The notes beneath the pieces are model-generated. The model did not search any database. It was not told the origin of the DNA and saw only the letters and a list, made by a program, of their open reading frames with translations. A program made the position numbers and the translations under genes. Below, piece after piece: positions 46,652-55,795 of a DNA stretch of 64,000 nucleotides. The stretch lies in the NCBI GenBank assembly GCA_946480825.1, contig CAMLLG010000008.1, positions 12,869 to 76,868 of the forward strand, in the 5' to 3' direction. How positions within the stretch are numbered: the first letter of the stretch is position 1; each line of letters begins with the position of its first letter. The stretch is from an uncultured Lysobacteraceae bacterium (GTDB lineage Bacteria > Pseudomonadota > Gammaproteobacteria > Xanthomonadales > Xanthomonadaceae).

Positions 46652-48022
46652 TCAGGGCGATGTTTTCGGCGTCGCGTCCACGGTCAGCAGGCGATTGATT
46701 TCCTGCAGATCGTCGATTTCGAGCGTGCCCGCCGCCTGTTCCAGCAGCAGCCGATTCTGCAGGAAGTTGTAGCGCGACTGCGCGTACTCCTGCTCGGCGT
46801 TGAACAGCGTCTGCTGATTGTTCAGTACGTCCAGCACCGTGCGCGTGCCGACTTCCAGGCCGACCTGCGAGGCCTCGTAGGCGCTGCGCGCCGAGAACAC
46901 CGCGGCCTTGCGCGCTTCGACCTCGCTGACGCCGGCGACCAGCGTGCGGTAGGCGTTGCGGGTGTTGCGCACCAGCGCGCGCTTCTGCTGTTCCAGTTCG
47001 TCGTTGGTGGCATCGCGCTGGGCGATGGCCTGACGCACGCCGGACTGGGTGCCGCCGCCGGCGAAGATCGGGATCGACAGCGTCAGGCCGAGACTGCGGG
47101 AGGCGCTTTCGCGCTCGAAGTCTGCGCTGGCGTTGAGGATGTTGTCCGTGGCGCTGCCGTCGGTCCGGGTGCGGCCGAGATTGGCGCCGAAATACAGCGT
47201 CGGGTAGTGCCCGCCACGGGCGCTCTCGATACCGGCTTCGGCCGACCTGACGCGATATTCCTGGGCCTTGAGGCTCGGGTTCTTGTCCAGTGCGGACTGG
47301 ACCCAGCCTTCCGCGTCGACCGCGGAAGGCAGCTCGGGCTGGAAGTCCTGCGGCAGCGCCTTGAGCGAACGCACGTCGCGGCCGGTGATTTCCTCGAGCG
47401 CCCGATACGCATCTTCCAGCGCATTGGCGGTGACGATGGTGTTGGCGCGGGCCCGATCGTACTGCGCGCGGGCTTCGTGCACGTCGGTGATCGGCGCCAG
47501 GCCGACTTCGAGACGCTTGTCGGCGAAATCGAACTGTTTCTTCAGCGCGGTTTCCTGGGCCTGCGCGGCGGCCAGGGTTTCCATCGCGATCAGCACGTTG
47601 AAGTACGCCGCGGACGTACGGGTGATCAGCTGATCGCCCGCCGCTTCCAACTGGTAGTCGCCGGCCTGCGCCAGCGCGTTCTGGCTGCGCGACCGGTTCA
47701 ACGCGCTGTGGTCGTAGACCATCTGGTTCAGGCGCACGCCGATGTCGCGGGTCGTCGAATCGCTGCTGTCGTCGGTACCGGCCGTGGACGATTCGTCGTC
47801 GCCGTCCGAACGGGTGTAGGAGGCCGTGCCGTCGATCTGCGGCAGCAGTGCGGAGCGCGCCTGCACCGCGCCCTCGCGCGAGATTTCGCGGTTGGCTTCG
47901 GCGGCCGACAACTGCGGGTCGCTGCTGCGCGCGAGTTCGTAGGACTGGAGCAGGTCTTCTGCCTGCGCGCCGAGCGGCAGCGCCAGCAATGCGAGGGCGA
48001 GAGCGAGGGGGCGGCGAGTCAT
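46652..48022 (-). CDS. tolC: TolC-family outer membrane efflux channel
   Basis: 456 residues, standard TolC length. Signal peptide (PLALALALLALPLGAQA), then the repeated helical/barrel halves: DLLQSYELARSSDPQLSAAEA, GVRLNQMVYDHSALNRSR, RLEVGLAPITDVHEARAQYD, and in the second half LTLSIPIFAGGGTQSGVRQA and GLEVGTRTVLDVLNNQQTLF. It forms the trimeric outer-membrane conduit of efflux and type I secretion systems. It lies 57 bp after pcm, a common xanthomonad order, and less than 2 kb from an RND pump locus. Confidence 0.97.
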   Translation of the reverse strand: MTRRPLALALALLALPLGAQAEDLLQSYELARSSDPQLSAAEANREISREGAVQARSALLPQIDGTASYTRSDGDDESSTAGTDDSSDSTTRDIGVRLNQMVYDHSALNRSRSQNALAQAGDYQLEAAGDQLITRTSAAYFNVLIAMETLAAAQAQETALKKQFDFADKRLEVGLAPITDVHEARAQYDRARANTIVTANALEDAYRALEEITGRDVRSLKALPQDFQPELPSAVDAEGWVQSALDKNPSLKAQEYRVRSAEAGIESARGGHYPTLYFGANLGRTRTDGSATDNILNASADFERESASRSLGLTLSIPIFAGGGTQSGVRQAIAQRDATNDELEQQKRALVRNTRNAYRTLVAGVSEVEARKAAVFSARSAYEASQVGLEVGTRTVLDVLNNQQTLFNAEQEYAQSRYNFLQNRLLLEQAAGTLEIDDLQEINRLLTVDATPKTSP

Positions 48023-48079
48023 GGTTTTCCTTGCTTCATCAGGGTTGGACGATCCGCGTCCGTGCGTGGCTCGGATGGA

Positions 48080-48739
48080 TCAAAGATGGAATTTCGGGGC
48101 GGGGGCGCCGCCTGCGAGATAGGGCAGTTCGGTTTCGAACAGGGATTCGACCTCGAAACCGGCGCTGTTGTCGGCGAGCTTCACGAGCGCCGCCTCCATC
48201 GCCGGCGCGCGGCCGTGGACCACGAACATGCGGCCGCCGGGACGCAGCCAGCGCAGAAAGTGCGCGGGTATGGCGGCGACCGCGCCACCGACGCAGATCG
48301 CGTCGAAACGGCGTTCGCTGTCCCAACCGAAGGCGTCGGCGGCATCGATGCGGACATTATTGATGCCTTGCGCCTGCAGCCTCTGGCGCGCGGTCTCGGC
48401 CAGGTCGGCATGCAACTCCAGGCCGACGACGTCGCGGGCCAGATTGCCGAAGCAGGCGGACAGGTAGCCGCTGCCGCTGCCGATTTCCAGAACATCCTCG
48501 CCCGCGGCGATGGACAGGGCCTGCAGCACACGACCTTCGACCACCGGCTTCATCATCGATTCGCCGTGGCCGATGGGCAGCGCCAGATCGGCGTATGCCA
48601 GCGCACGATGCGCTTCGGCCACGAAACGTTCGCGCGGCAGCCGCGCCAGCGTCTCGAGGACGCGGGGCTCGAACACGTCCCACGGGCGAACCTGTTGCTC
48701 GACCATGGTTTCGCGGGCTTTGGCGTAATCGATCGTCAT
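48080..48739 (-). CDS. pcm: Protein-L-isoaspartate O-methyltransferase family protein
   Basis: 219 residues. Family features: MVEQQVRPWDVFEPRVLE and RFVAEAHRALAYADLALPIGHGE (substrate region), SAM motif VLEIGSGSGYLSACFGNLA (about residue 80), and RFDAICVGGAVAAIPAHFL. The enzyme repairs age-damaged aspartyl residues by methylation. The substrate signature is less exact than in classical Pcm, so another small-molecule role cannot be excluded. It is likely co-transcribed with tolC. Confidence 0.9.
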   Translation of the reverse strand: MTIDYAKARETMVEQQVRPWDVFEPRVLETLARLPRERFVAEAHRALAYADLALPIGHGESMMKPVVEGRVLQALSIAAGEDVLEIGSGSGYLSACFGNLARDVVGLELHADLAETARQRLQAQGINNVRIDAADAFGWDSERRFDAICVGGAVAAIPAHFLRWLRPGGRMFVVHGRAPAMEAALVKLADNSAGFEVESLFETELPYLAGGAPAPKFHL

Positions 48740-48917
48740 GTTGGTATCTCTCGCAGCGGAAGCGTCCGCGGGTGCGGCTGGGGGTGCAAGTTTAACGGGA
48801 CGGCGCTGCATTCGTTGACGCCAGCATCGCTGCAAGCGGGCTTTTCGGCTGAGTGCCGGAAGTCACCGGGACCGTGGTCACGGCCGCGGCGGCGCATCGG
48901 AAGCGCGGGAAGGCGGG

Positions 48918-49598
48918 TCATTCCGCGGCGCTCCGGCCGGTGCCGTAGGCGCGCACGAACAGGTCCACCGTCGCCTCGATATGGCATTGGACATCGCCGG
49001 CCGAAGGCGTTCCGGCGCACATGCCGCACAGCATCTGCATGTGCATTTCGCCCTTGAGCAGGCAGAAGAACTGCGACGATGCGCGCGCGATGTCGGGAAT
49101 CGCCAGTTCGCCGCGGGCCACGCGGGCGCGCAGGAATTCGGCGAAGGCGTCCTTGACCTGCTGCGGGCCGGCGCGCCAGAACAATTCGCGGATGTGGGCA
49201 TCGCCGGTCCCGGGCATCATCATCATGCGCTGCATGGCGATGGCTTCTTCGCTGGTGGCCAAGGCGAAGAAGGCGCGGGCGATGGCCGTGAGTTGCTCGC
49301 GGAGGTCGCCTTCAAGGCCGGCCAGGAACAGCGTCGAGGGCAGTTGCTCCTGACATTTGGCCTGGATGGCTGCGCTGAACAGCGAATCCTTGTCGCCGAA
49401 GTGGCTGTAGACGGTCAGTTTGGAGACGCCGGCATCGGCGGCGATCTGGTCCATGCTCACGCCGTCGAAGCCGTGCTGGGTGAACAGGCGCTTGGCCACA
49501 TCCAGGATCGCGGCGCGTTTGCCGAGATCCTTCGGGCGTCCCGGACCGGCCGTCTTGGGCGGGTCGAGGGGCTCGGGTTGGTGGTTCGAAGCCGTCAT
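48918..49598 (-). CDS. TetR/AcrR-family transcriptional repressor
   Basis: 226 residues. The N-terminal helix-turn-helix is clear: GKRAAILDVAKRLFTQHGFDGVSMDQIAADAGVSK... with TVYSHFGDKDSLFSA. The C-terminal ligand domain (TetR_C-like) is Met- and Cys-rich (AMQRMMMMPGTG, MHMQMLCGMCAG). Divergent from the MFP-RND pump genes, it is their likely repressor. A semi-palindrome between the two starts overlaps the pump promoter. Confidence 0.95.
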   Translation of the reverse strand: MTASNHQPEPLDPPKTAGPGRPKDLGKRAAILDVAKRLFTQHGFDGVSMDQIAADAGVSKLTVYSHFGDKDSLFSAAIQAKCQEQLPSTLFLAGLEGDLREQLTAIARAFFALATSEEAIAMQRMMMMPGTGDAHIRELFWRAGPQQVKDAFAEFLRARVARGELAIPDIARASSQFFCLLKGEMHMQMLCGMCAGTPSAGDVQCHIEATVDLFVRAYGTGRSAAE

Positions 49599-49609
49599 GG
49601 ATGCAATAC

Positions 49610-49638
49610 TAGACTAATTGGTTTGTTATTTATACGAT
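49610..49638 (+). promoter_or_regulatory. Pump promoter overlapped by a candidate TetR operator
   Basis: TAGACT (49610-49615), 17 bases, TACGAT (49633-49638): four of six matches to each sigma-70 box. Across its -35 lies AGACTAATTGGTTT (49611-49624), a 10/14-symmetric palindrome centred on AATT. The region is the most AT-rich of the locus. Confidence 0.55.
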
Positions 49639-49685
49639 ACCGGCAAGTTCATTAATCCCCGATCCCCGGGAGCGCGAGGCGGACG

Positions 49686-50810
49686 ATGGCGATGGGCAGG
49701 AATGCGGGCATGAAGGCGGCAGGGATGCTGCTGATGATGGTGGCGCTGTCGGCCTGCGGCAATGGCGACGAGGTCCCGTCGACGGCGCGCCCGGTACTGG
49801 TGGCGCGTGCCGGGGCCGTCTCCGGCCATGGCCAGGACAACATCACGGCGTATGCGGGCGAAGTCCGTGCGCGCGAGGAAACGGCATTGTCGTTCCGGGT
49901 CGGCGGCAAACTCGTGCGTCGCCTCGTGGATGTGGGCGATCGCGTGCGCAGCGGCGATGTGCTCGCGGAACTCGATCCGGGCGATCTGCGGCTCCAGGTC
50001 GAAGCGCTGCAGGCGCAGTCGTCCGCGGCGGAGGCGCAACTCGCCCGCGTGCGCGCCGATCACGCCCGCATCGCCAGCCTCGCCAGGGATCAGCTGGTCA
50101 GCCGCTCCGCGCTGGATCAACAGACCGCCGCGCTGCGCGCCGCCGAAGGCGATGCCCGCGCCGCGCGCGCCCAGCTCGATCTCGCCCGCAACCAGGCCGA
50201 TTACAGCCTGCTGCGCGCGCCGCGCGATGGTGCGATCGCCAGTCGTCAGGCCGAAGCCGGGCAGATCGTCGCCGCCGGGCAGTCGGTGTTCGGTCTGGCC
50301 GTCGACGGCGGCCGCGAAGTCGCTTTCGCGTTGCCGGAAAACAATATCCGCGACGTCCAGGTCGGCCAGCCGGTGTTCATCGAACTGTGGAGCGCCGCCG
50401 GTGTGCGCATTCCCGGCCGCATCCGCGAAATCGCACCGGCCGCCGATCCGCAGGCCCGCACATACGCCGCGCGCGCGACGCTCGACGACATCGCGGGCCA
50501 GCGCATCGATCTGGGCCAGAGCGCGCGCGTCTACATTCCCGCGGCGATGGACAGCGGCGCCATGCGTCTGCCGCTGTCAGCCCTGCATCGCGGCGACAAG
50601 GGCCAGACGATCGTCTGGGTGGTGGACCCGAAAGCGGGCAAGGCCCGCCGCGTGCCGGTGAAGACCGGGCCCTACGCGGCCGACGGTGCGGCCGTTCTCG
50701 CCGGCTTGAAGGCGGCCGACTGGGTGGTGATGGCGGGCGGCCATCTGTTGCACGAAGGCCAGGCCGTGGTGCCGGTCGATCGCAGCAATCGTCCCATCTC
50801 ATCGAATTGA
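49686..50810 (+). CDS. RND efflux periplasmic adaptor lipoprotein (MFP)
   Basis: 374 residues. A lipobox (ALSACGNG, Cys24) makes it an inner-membrane lipoprotein. The adaptor order is present: barrel-sandwich half (LSFRVGGKLVRRLVDVGDRVRSGDVLAEL), helical hairpin with heptads (about 105-175), second half (LLRAPRDGAIASRQAEAGQIV), then beta-barrel and membrane-proximal domains. It would link the RND permease to TolC. Downstream ATGs at 49692 and 49710 could also start it; the latter has AGGAA. Confidence 0.95.
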   Translation: MAMGRNAGMKAAGMLLMMVALSACGNGDEVPSTARPVLVARAGAVSGHGQDNITAYAGEVRAREETALSFRVGGKLVRRLVDVGDRVRSGDVLAELDPGDLRLQVEALQAQSSAAEAQLARVRADHARIASLARDQLVSRSALDQQTAALRAAEGDARAARAQLDLARNQADYSLLRAPRDGAIASRQAEAGQIVAAGQSVFGLAVDGGREVAFALPENNIRDVQVGQPVFIELWSAAGVRIPGRIREIAPAADPQARTYAARATLDDIAGQRIDLGQSARVYIPAAMDSGAMRLPLSALHRGDKGQTIVWVVDPKAGKARRVPVKTGPYAADGAAVLAGLKAADWVVMAGGHLLHEGQAVVPVDRSNRPISSN

Positions 50811-50823
50811 CCGGAGCGCCGAC

Positions 50824-50901
50824 ATGACCGTTGTCCGTTCCGGCGCGTCCTGCGACGCCCTTCCGCCCGCGTCGGTCCGCCGTTTCTGCAGGAAGCACTG
50901 A
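50824..50901 (+). CDS. 25-codon ORF between adaptor and permease genes
   Basis: MTVVRSGASCDALPPASVRRFCRKH, with GGAG seven bases before its ATG. Its stop lies two bases before the permease ATG, and its last codons contain the permease ribosome site AGGAAG. This arrangement would couple permease translation to the short frame. It may be a coupling leader rather than a functional peptide, or chance. Confidence 0.4.
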   Translation: MTVVRSGASCDALPPASVRRFCRKH

Positions 50902-50903
50902 CC

Positions 50904-53900
50904 ATGCGCCGATTCAATATTTCCGAGTGGGCGCTGGCGAACCGTTCGCTGGTGCTTTACATGATGCTGGTGCTGGCGATCGTCGGCTTCATGTCCTATC
51001 GCAGTCTCGGTCAATCGGAAGACCCGCCGTTCACCTTCAAGGCGATGCTGGTGCGCACGATGTGGCCCGGCGCCACCGCCGAGGAAGTCTCGCGCGAGAT
51101 CACCGATCGCATCGAAAAGAAATTGATGGAAACCGGGAACTACGAGGAAGTGCTCTCGTATTCCCGCCCGGGCGAATCGCAGGTGTTCTTCATCGCGCGC
51201 GATTCGATGCACAGCCGCGAACTGCCCGAGCTGTGGTACCAGATCCGCAAGAAGATCGGCGACATCCGGCCCACGCTGCCGGAGGGCACGGTCGGGCCGT
51301 TCTTCAACGACGAATTCGGCGACACCTACGGCAACATCTACGCGTTGACCGGCAAGGGCTTCGACTACGCGCTGCTGAAGGATTACGCCGAGCGCCTCGA
51401 ACTCGAACTCCAGCGCGTGCCCAACGTCGCCAAGATCGAACTGATCGGCCTGCAGGACGAGAAGATCTGGATCGAGCTGTCGAACACCAAGCTGGCCACG
51501 CTGGGGATTCCGCTGCCGGTGGTGCAGCAGGCCCTGGCCGAGCAGAACGCGGTGACCGCCGCGGGATTCTTCGAAACCGGCAGCGATCGCGTGCAACTCC
51601 GGGTGACCGGGAGTTTCCGCTCGGTGGACGATATCCGCGCGTTCCCGATCCGCGTCGGCGATCGCACGATGCGCCTGGGCGATATCGCCACCGTCAGCCG
51701 CGGCTATGCCGATCCGGCGCAGCCGCGCATCCGCTACATGGGCGAAGACGCGATCGGCCTTGGCGTGTCGATGAAGCCCGGTGGCGACATCCTGCAGCTC
51801 GGACAGGCGCTGGACGAAGCGACCGAGCGCCTCCGTCCGACGCTGCCGGTCGGCATGGAACTGCACCGCATCGCCGACCAGCCCGCGGCGGTGCGCGATT
51901 CGGTCGGCGAATTCCTGCGCGTACTGACCGAGGCGGTGATCATCGTGCTGCTGGTCAGTTTCTTCTCGCTGGGCCTGCGCACGGGACTCGTGGTCGCGGT
52001 CAGCATTCCGCTGGTGCTGGCGATGACATTCGCGCTCATGCAGTACTTCGGCATCGGCCTGCACAAGATCTCGCTGGGCGCGCTGGTGCTGGCGCTGGGC
52101 CTGCTGGTCGACGACGCGATCATCGCGGTCGAGATGATGGCGATCAAGATGGAGCAGGGCTACTCGCGCCTGCGCGCGGCGGCGTTCGCGTACGAGAGCA
52201 CGGCGTTCCCGATGCTCACCGGCACGCTGGTGACCGCCGCCGGTTTCCTGCCGATCGCGACCGCGGCGTCGAGCACCGGCGAATACACCCGCTCGCTGTT
52301 CCAGGTGGTGACGATCGCGCTGCTGGTGTCGTGGGTGGCCGCGGTGCTGTTCATTCCCTATCTCGGCGACAAGATGTTGCCGGAGCCGAACACTCTGCCG
52401 AAGCCGGGATCGTTCGAAGGCCGCATCCGCGCGTTCCGCGAACGTCTCGCCGATCGTTGGCCGCAATACGCGGGTCTGCTCGGTCCGGCGCCGGTCGCGG
52501 CCGAAGGCGCGCACGCGCACGATCCCTACCACACCGCGTTCTACCAGCGCTTCCGCGCCGTGGTGCGCTGGTGCATCCGTCGGCGCTGGCTGGTGATCGG
52601 CGCCACCCTGCTGGCGTTCGTGGTTTCGATCGCGCTGTTCCGGTTCGTGCCGCAGCAGTTCTTCCCGGATTCGACCCGGCTCGAACTGATGGTGGACGTG
52701 GAACTGGCCGAAGGCAGTTCGCTGAAGGCCACCGAGGCCGCCGCGCATCGGCTGGAGAAACTGCTCGCCACGCGCGACGAAGTCGAGAATTACGTCGCCT
52801 ACGTCGGCACCGGCTCGCCGCGCTTCTATCTGCCGCTGGATCAGCAGTTGCCGGCGTCGAACTTCTCCCAGTTCGTGGTGCGCGCGAAGGATGTCGAGTC
52901 GCGCGAAGCGCTGCGCGACTGGCTGATGCGCGACGTGCGCCTGCAATTCCCGGAACTGCAGCTGCGCGTGACCCGGCTGGAGAACGGCCCGCCGGTGGGC
53001 TATCCGATCCAGTACCACATCTCCGGCGAACACGTCGAACGGGTGCGCGCCATCGCCGAAGAGGTGATGGCCAAGGTGCGCGAGAATCCGAACGTCATCA
53101 ATGTCAACCTCGATTGGGGCGAGCAGAGCCGGGTCGTGCGTCTGGTCATCGACCAGGACCGCGCGCGCGCCCTCGGCGTGAGCACCGAGCATCTGGCCAA
53201 CTTCCTGTCCAGTTCGCTGTCCGGGCTGCGCGTGAGCACTTATCGCGAAGACAACGAACTGATCGAGATCCTGCTGCGCGGGCCGGATGAAGAGCGCGCG
53301 CGACTGGAACTGCTCGGCAGCCTCGCGGTGCCGACCACCCGGGGCGGCACGGTGCCGGTGATGCAGGTCGCGCGACTCGAATCGACGTTCGAGGACGGCG
53401 TGATCTGGCACCGCAACCGTCTGCCGACGATCAACGTGCGCGCCGACATCGGCAACAGCCTCACCCCGGACACGGTGACGAAGCAGATCGACGGCACCCT
53501 CGACGACATCCGCGCCAAGTTGCCCAGCGGCTATCAGCTCAGCATCGGCGGCAGCGTCGAGGATTCCGCGCGCGGCCAGAATTCGATCAAGGCCGGCATG
53601 CCGCTGTTCGTGTTCGTGGTGATCACGCTGCTGATGCTGCAACTGCGCAGCCTGTCGCGGGTGTTCCTGGTGGTGACCACCGCGCCGCTCGGCCTGATCG
53701 GCGTGACCCTGTTCCTGCTGGTGTTCCGGGTGCCGTTCGGTTTCGTCGCGATGCTGGGCGTGATCGCCTTGTCGGGCATGATCATGCGCAACTCGGTGAT
53801 TCTGGTGGACCAGATCGAACAGGACATCGCCAGCGGTCACGACCGCTGGACCGCGATCGTCGAATCCACCGTGCGCCGTTTCCGGCCGATCGTGCTCACC

Positions 53901-54101
53901 GCGCTGGCCGCGATCCTGGCGATGGTGCCGCTGTCGCGCAGCGCGTTCTTCGGGCCGATGGCGGTGGCGATCATGGGCGGTCTGATCGTGGCCACCGCGC
54001 TGACGCTGTTGTTCCTGCCCGCGCTCTACGCCGCCTGGTTCCGCGTGCGCGCCACCGAGGCGGGCACCGGCAGCAGCGCAGGTACCGACACCGCATCCTG
54101 A
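50904..54101 (+). CDS. RND efflux permease (HAE family)
   Basis: 1065 residues with the RND 12-helix layout in two halves, each with a large periplasmic domain. N-terminal membrane helix SLVLYMMLVLAIVGFMSY; periplasmic GATAEEVSREITDRIE; proton-relay pair in LALGLLVDDAIIAVE (about residues 400-410); second half starts WLVIGATLLAFVVSIALF, with ALSGMIMRNSVILVDQIEQ in TM10. It would expel drugs or other small compounds with the adjacent MFP and TolC. The substrate is not predictable. Confidence 0.97.
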   Translation: MRRFNISEWALANRSLVLYMMLVLAIVGFMSYRSLGQSEDPPFTFKAMLVRTMWPGATAEEVSREITDRIEKKLMETGNYEEVLSYSRPGESQVFFIARDSMHSRELPELWYQIRKKIGDIRPTLPEGTVGPFFNDEFGDTYGNIYALTGKGFDYALLKDYAERLELELQRVPNVAKIELIGLQDEKIWIELSNTKLATLGIPLPVVQQALAEQNAVTAAGFFETGSDRVQLRVTGSFRSVDDIRAFPIRVGDRTMRLGDIATVSRGYADPAQPRIRYMGEDAIGLGVSMKPGGDILQLGQALDEATERLRPTLPVGMELHRIADQPAAVRDSVGEFLRVLTEAVIIVLLVSFFSLGLRTGLVVAVSIPLVLAMTFALMQYFGIGLHKISLGALVLALGLLVDDAIIAVEMMAIKMEQGYSRLRAAAFAYESTAFPMLTGTLVTAAGFLPIATAASSTGEYTRSLFQVVTIALLVSWVAAVLFIPYLGDKMLPEPNTLPKPGSFEGRIRAFRERLADRWPQYAGLLGPAPVAAEGAHAHDPYHTAFYQRFRAVVRWCIRRRWLVIGATLLAFVVSIALFRFVPQQFFPDSTRLELMVDVELAEGSSLKATEAAAHRLEKLLATRDEVENYVAYVGTGSPRFYLPLDQQLPASNFSQFVVRAKDVESREALRDWLMRDVRLQFPELQLRVTRLENGPPVGYPIQYHISGEHVERVRAIAEEVMAKVRENPNVINVNLDWGEQSRVVRLVIDQDRARALGVSTEHLANFLSSSLSGLRVSTYREDNELIEILLRGPDEERARLELLGSLAVPTTRGGTVPVMQVARLESTFEDGVIWHRNRLPTINVRADIGNSLTPDTVTKQIDGTLDDIRAKLPSGYQLSIGGSVEDSARGQNSIKAGMPLFVFVVITLLMLQLRSLSRVFLVVTTAPLGLIGVTLFLLVFRVPFGFVAMLGVIALSGMIMRNSVILVDQIEQDIASGHDRWTAIVESTVRRFRPIVLTALAAILAMVPLSRSAFFGPMAVAIMGGLIVATALTLLFLPALYAAWFRVRATEAGTGSSAGTDTAS

Positions 54102-54229
54102 TCGTTCTCTCGTTCATCCCGTTCAGCGCTTTCGCATCCGGGCCGCTCTGCGGCTTCCTCCCCCTCCCACCGCGGGCGGCCCGGGTTGCGATTTCCGGTT
54201 TGATCCGGACTGCGTCCGTGGCAATGCCT

Positions 54230-54476
54230 GTCATCCCGAGCCGCGGGCGAGGGACCTGCTTTCGAGCATCGCATCCAGCTGTATTTCACGATGAGGCGAT
54301 GATGCCATCTGTGATGCATTGCGTTCCCGGCGTCGGACTGGCATACCTTTTCGAGAAAGCTCATGTCATCGCGACGTTGAGAGCACCGTATGTCTGCCGC
54401 ACCAGCGATGGCTCGTCGTGCCCGGTGGTCCATCTGCAGAGCAACAGCAGGTCCCTCGCCTGCGGCTCGGGATGAC
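54230..54476. mobile_element. MITE-like element with 31-bp terminal inverted repeats
   Basis: The outer 31 bp (54230-54260 and 54446-54476) are inverted copies matching at 30 positions. Each has GTCATCCCGAGC at its outer end and GGGACCTGCT at its inner end. The 185-bp interior has no supported gene. No clear target-site duplication is seen. This is a non-autonomous repeat, and it fills most of the 395-bp space between the RND permease and thrC; nothing else is seen there. Confidence 0.75.
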
Positions 54477-54496
54477 AAGCTCAGAGGGTGACGGCT

Positions 54497-55795
54497 CTAA
54501 CGAGACAACAACCGCTCGCGCAGCGCCCCGTCGTCCGCCGCCAGCGCCTCTCCATGCGCCGGCCGCGCGAGGCATCCCGCGAGCGCTGGCGGTACGTCCA
54601 CCGCATGCCCAACTAGCGGTTCGACGATGGTGTCGAACTTCGCGGGATGCGCGGTGGCGACGACCGTCCACGGTCGCGTATCGCCCTGTGCGCGCAGGGT
54701 GTCCAGCACGTGCAGGCCGCAGGCGGTGTGCGGGCAGGGGACGACGCCGTGGCGGTCCGGTGCGGCGGCGATGGTGTCGCGGATGGTGGCGTCGTCGACC
54801 GCATGCGCCGATACCGCGGCGCGCAGCGCGGCGTCGTCGGCGTGCCAATGGCGCAGGCGTTCGAAATTGCTCGGCGCGCCGACATCCATCGCGTTCGCGA
54901 GCGTCGCCTTCGTGGCTTCCGGCGCGTAGTCGCCACCGGCGAAAAACCGCGGCAGCACGTCGTTGGCGTTGGTGGCGAGCACGAGTTCGCCGATCGGGAA
55001 GCCCATCCGTTTCGCCAGCAGCGTGGCGGCGGCGTTGCCGAGATTGCCGGTGGGCACGATCAGATTCAACGCGCTCCCGCGCTGCGCGAAAAAATTGCGT
55101 GCGGTGTGCGCGTAGTAGGCCAACTGCGGCAGCAGCCGGCCGAGGCTGATGCTGTTGGCCGAGGTCAGCGCCATGCGTGCGCGCAGGTCGCGATCGGACA
55201 GCGCGGTTTTCGCCATGCGCTGACAGTCGTCGAAGCTGCCGTCGACGCGGAAGGTGCGCACGTTGTCGCCCCAGCATTCCAGCCCGTGCGCCTGACGCGG
55301 CGAGACGCGACCGTCGGGATAGAGGATGACGACCTCGAACCCCGGGCGGCGATGGAACGCGCCCGCGACCGCGGCGCCGGTGTCGCCGGAAGTGGCGACG
55401 AGAATCGTCGTGACCGGTGCATCGGGCGCGCGCAGCGCCGACAGACATTCGGCGAGAAAACGCGCGGCGTAATCCTTGAATGCCGCGGTGGGTCCGTGGA
55501 AGAGTTCCAGCAGATGATCGCCGTCGTCGCGCAGCGGCACCAGCGGCGCGTCGAAATCGTAGGCGCGCGCGCACAGGGCGGGCAGCGCATCGCGCAGCGA
55601 CGAATCGACGAAGAACGGCGCGAGCGCTTCGGTGGCGGTCGCGGCGAGCGAGGGCGATGCGGTCTGCGCCGTCGCGGGCGCGAACGCGGGAATGCGTTCC
55701 GGCACGTACAGACCACCGTCGGGCGCGAGCCCGGCGATCAGCGCGGCGTCGACGCTGGTCGGCGCTGTGCCGCCCCGGGTGCTGACGAAGCGCAT
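54497..55795 (-). CDS. thrC: Threonine synthase
   Basis: 432 residues. ThrC makes threonine from O-phosphohomoserine with PLP. The PLP lysine is in FHGPTAAFKDYAARF; ATSGDTGAAVAGAF binds phosphate; VPTGNLGNAAATLLAKRMG and ALTSANSISLGRLLPQ follow. The start overlaps the thrB stop by one base (TGATG). Last gene of thrA-thrB-thrC. Confidence 0.98.
   Translation of the reverse strand: MRFVSTRGGTAPTSVDAALIAGLAPDGGLYVPERIPAFAPATAQTASPSLAATATEALAPFFVDSSLRDALPALCARAYDFDAPLVPLRDDGDHLLELFHGPTAAFKDYAARFLAECLSALRAPDAPVTTILVATSGDTGAAVAGAFHRRPGFEVVILYPDGRVSPRQAHGLECWGDNVRTFRVDGSFDDCQRMAKTALSDRDLRARMALTSANSISLGRLLPQLAYYAHTARNFFAQRGSALNLIVPTGNLGNAAATLLAKRMGFPIGELVLATNANDVLPRFFAGGDYAPEATKATLANAMDVGAPSNFERLRHWHADDAALRAAVSAHAVDDATIRDTIAAAPDRHGVVPCPHTACGLHVLDTLRAQGDTRPWTVVATAHPAKFDTIVEPLVGHAVDVPPALAGCLARPAHGEALAADDGALRERLLSR

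Noticed and set aside
50799..53840. A 1013-codon minus-strand frame opposite the RND permease
   Set aside because: Antisense shadow; the plus frame has all RND signatures and good ribosome site.
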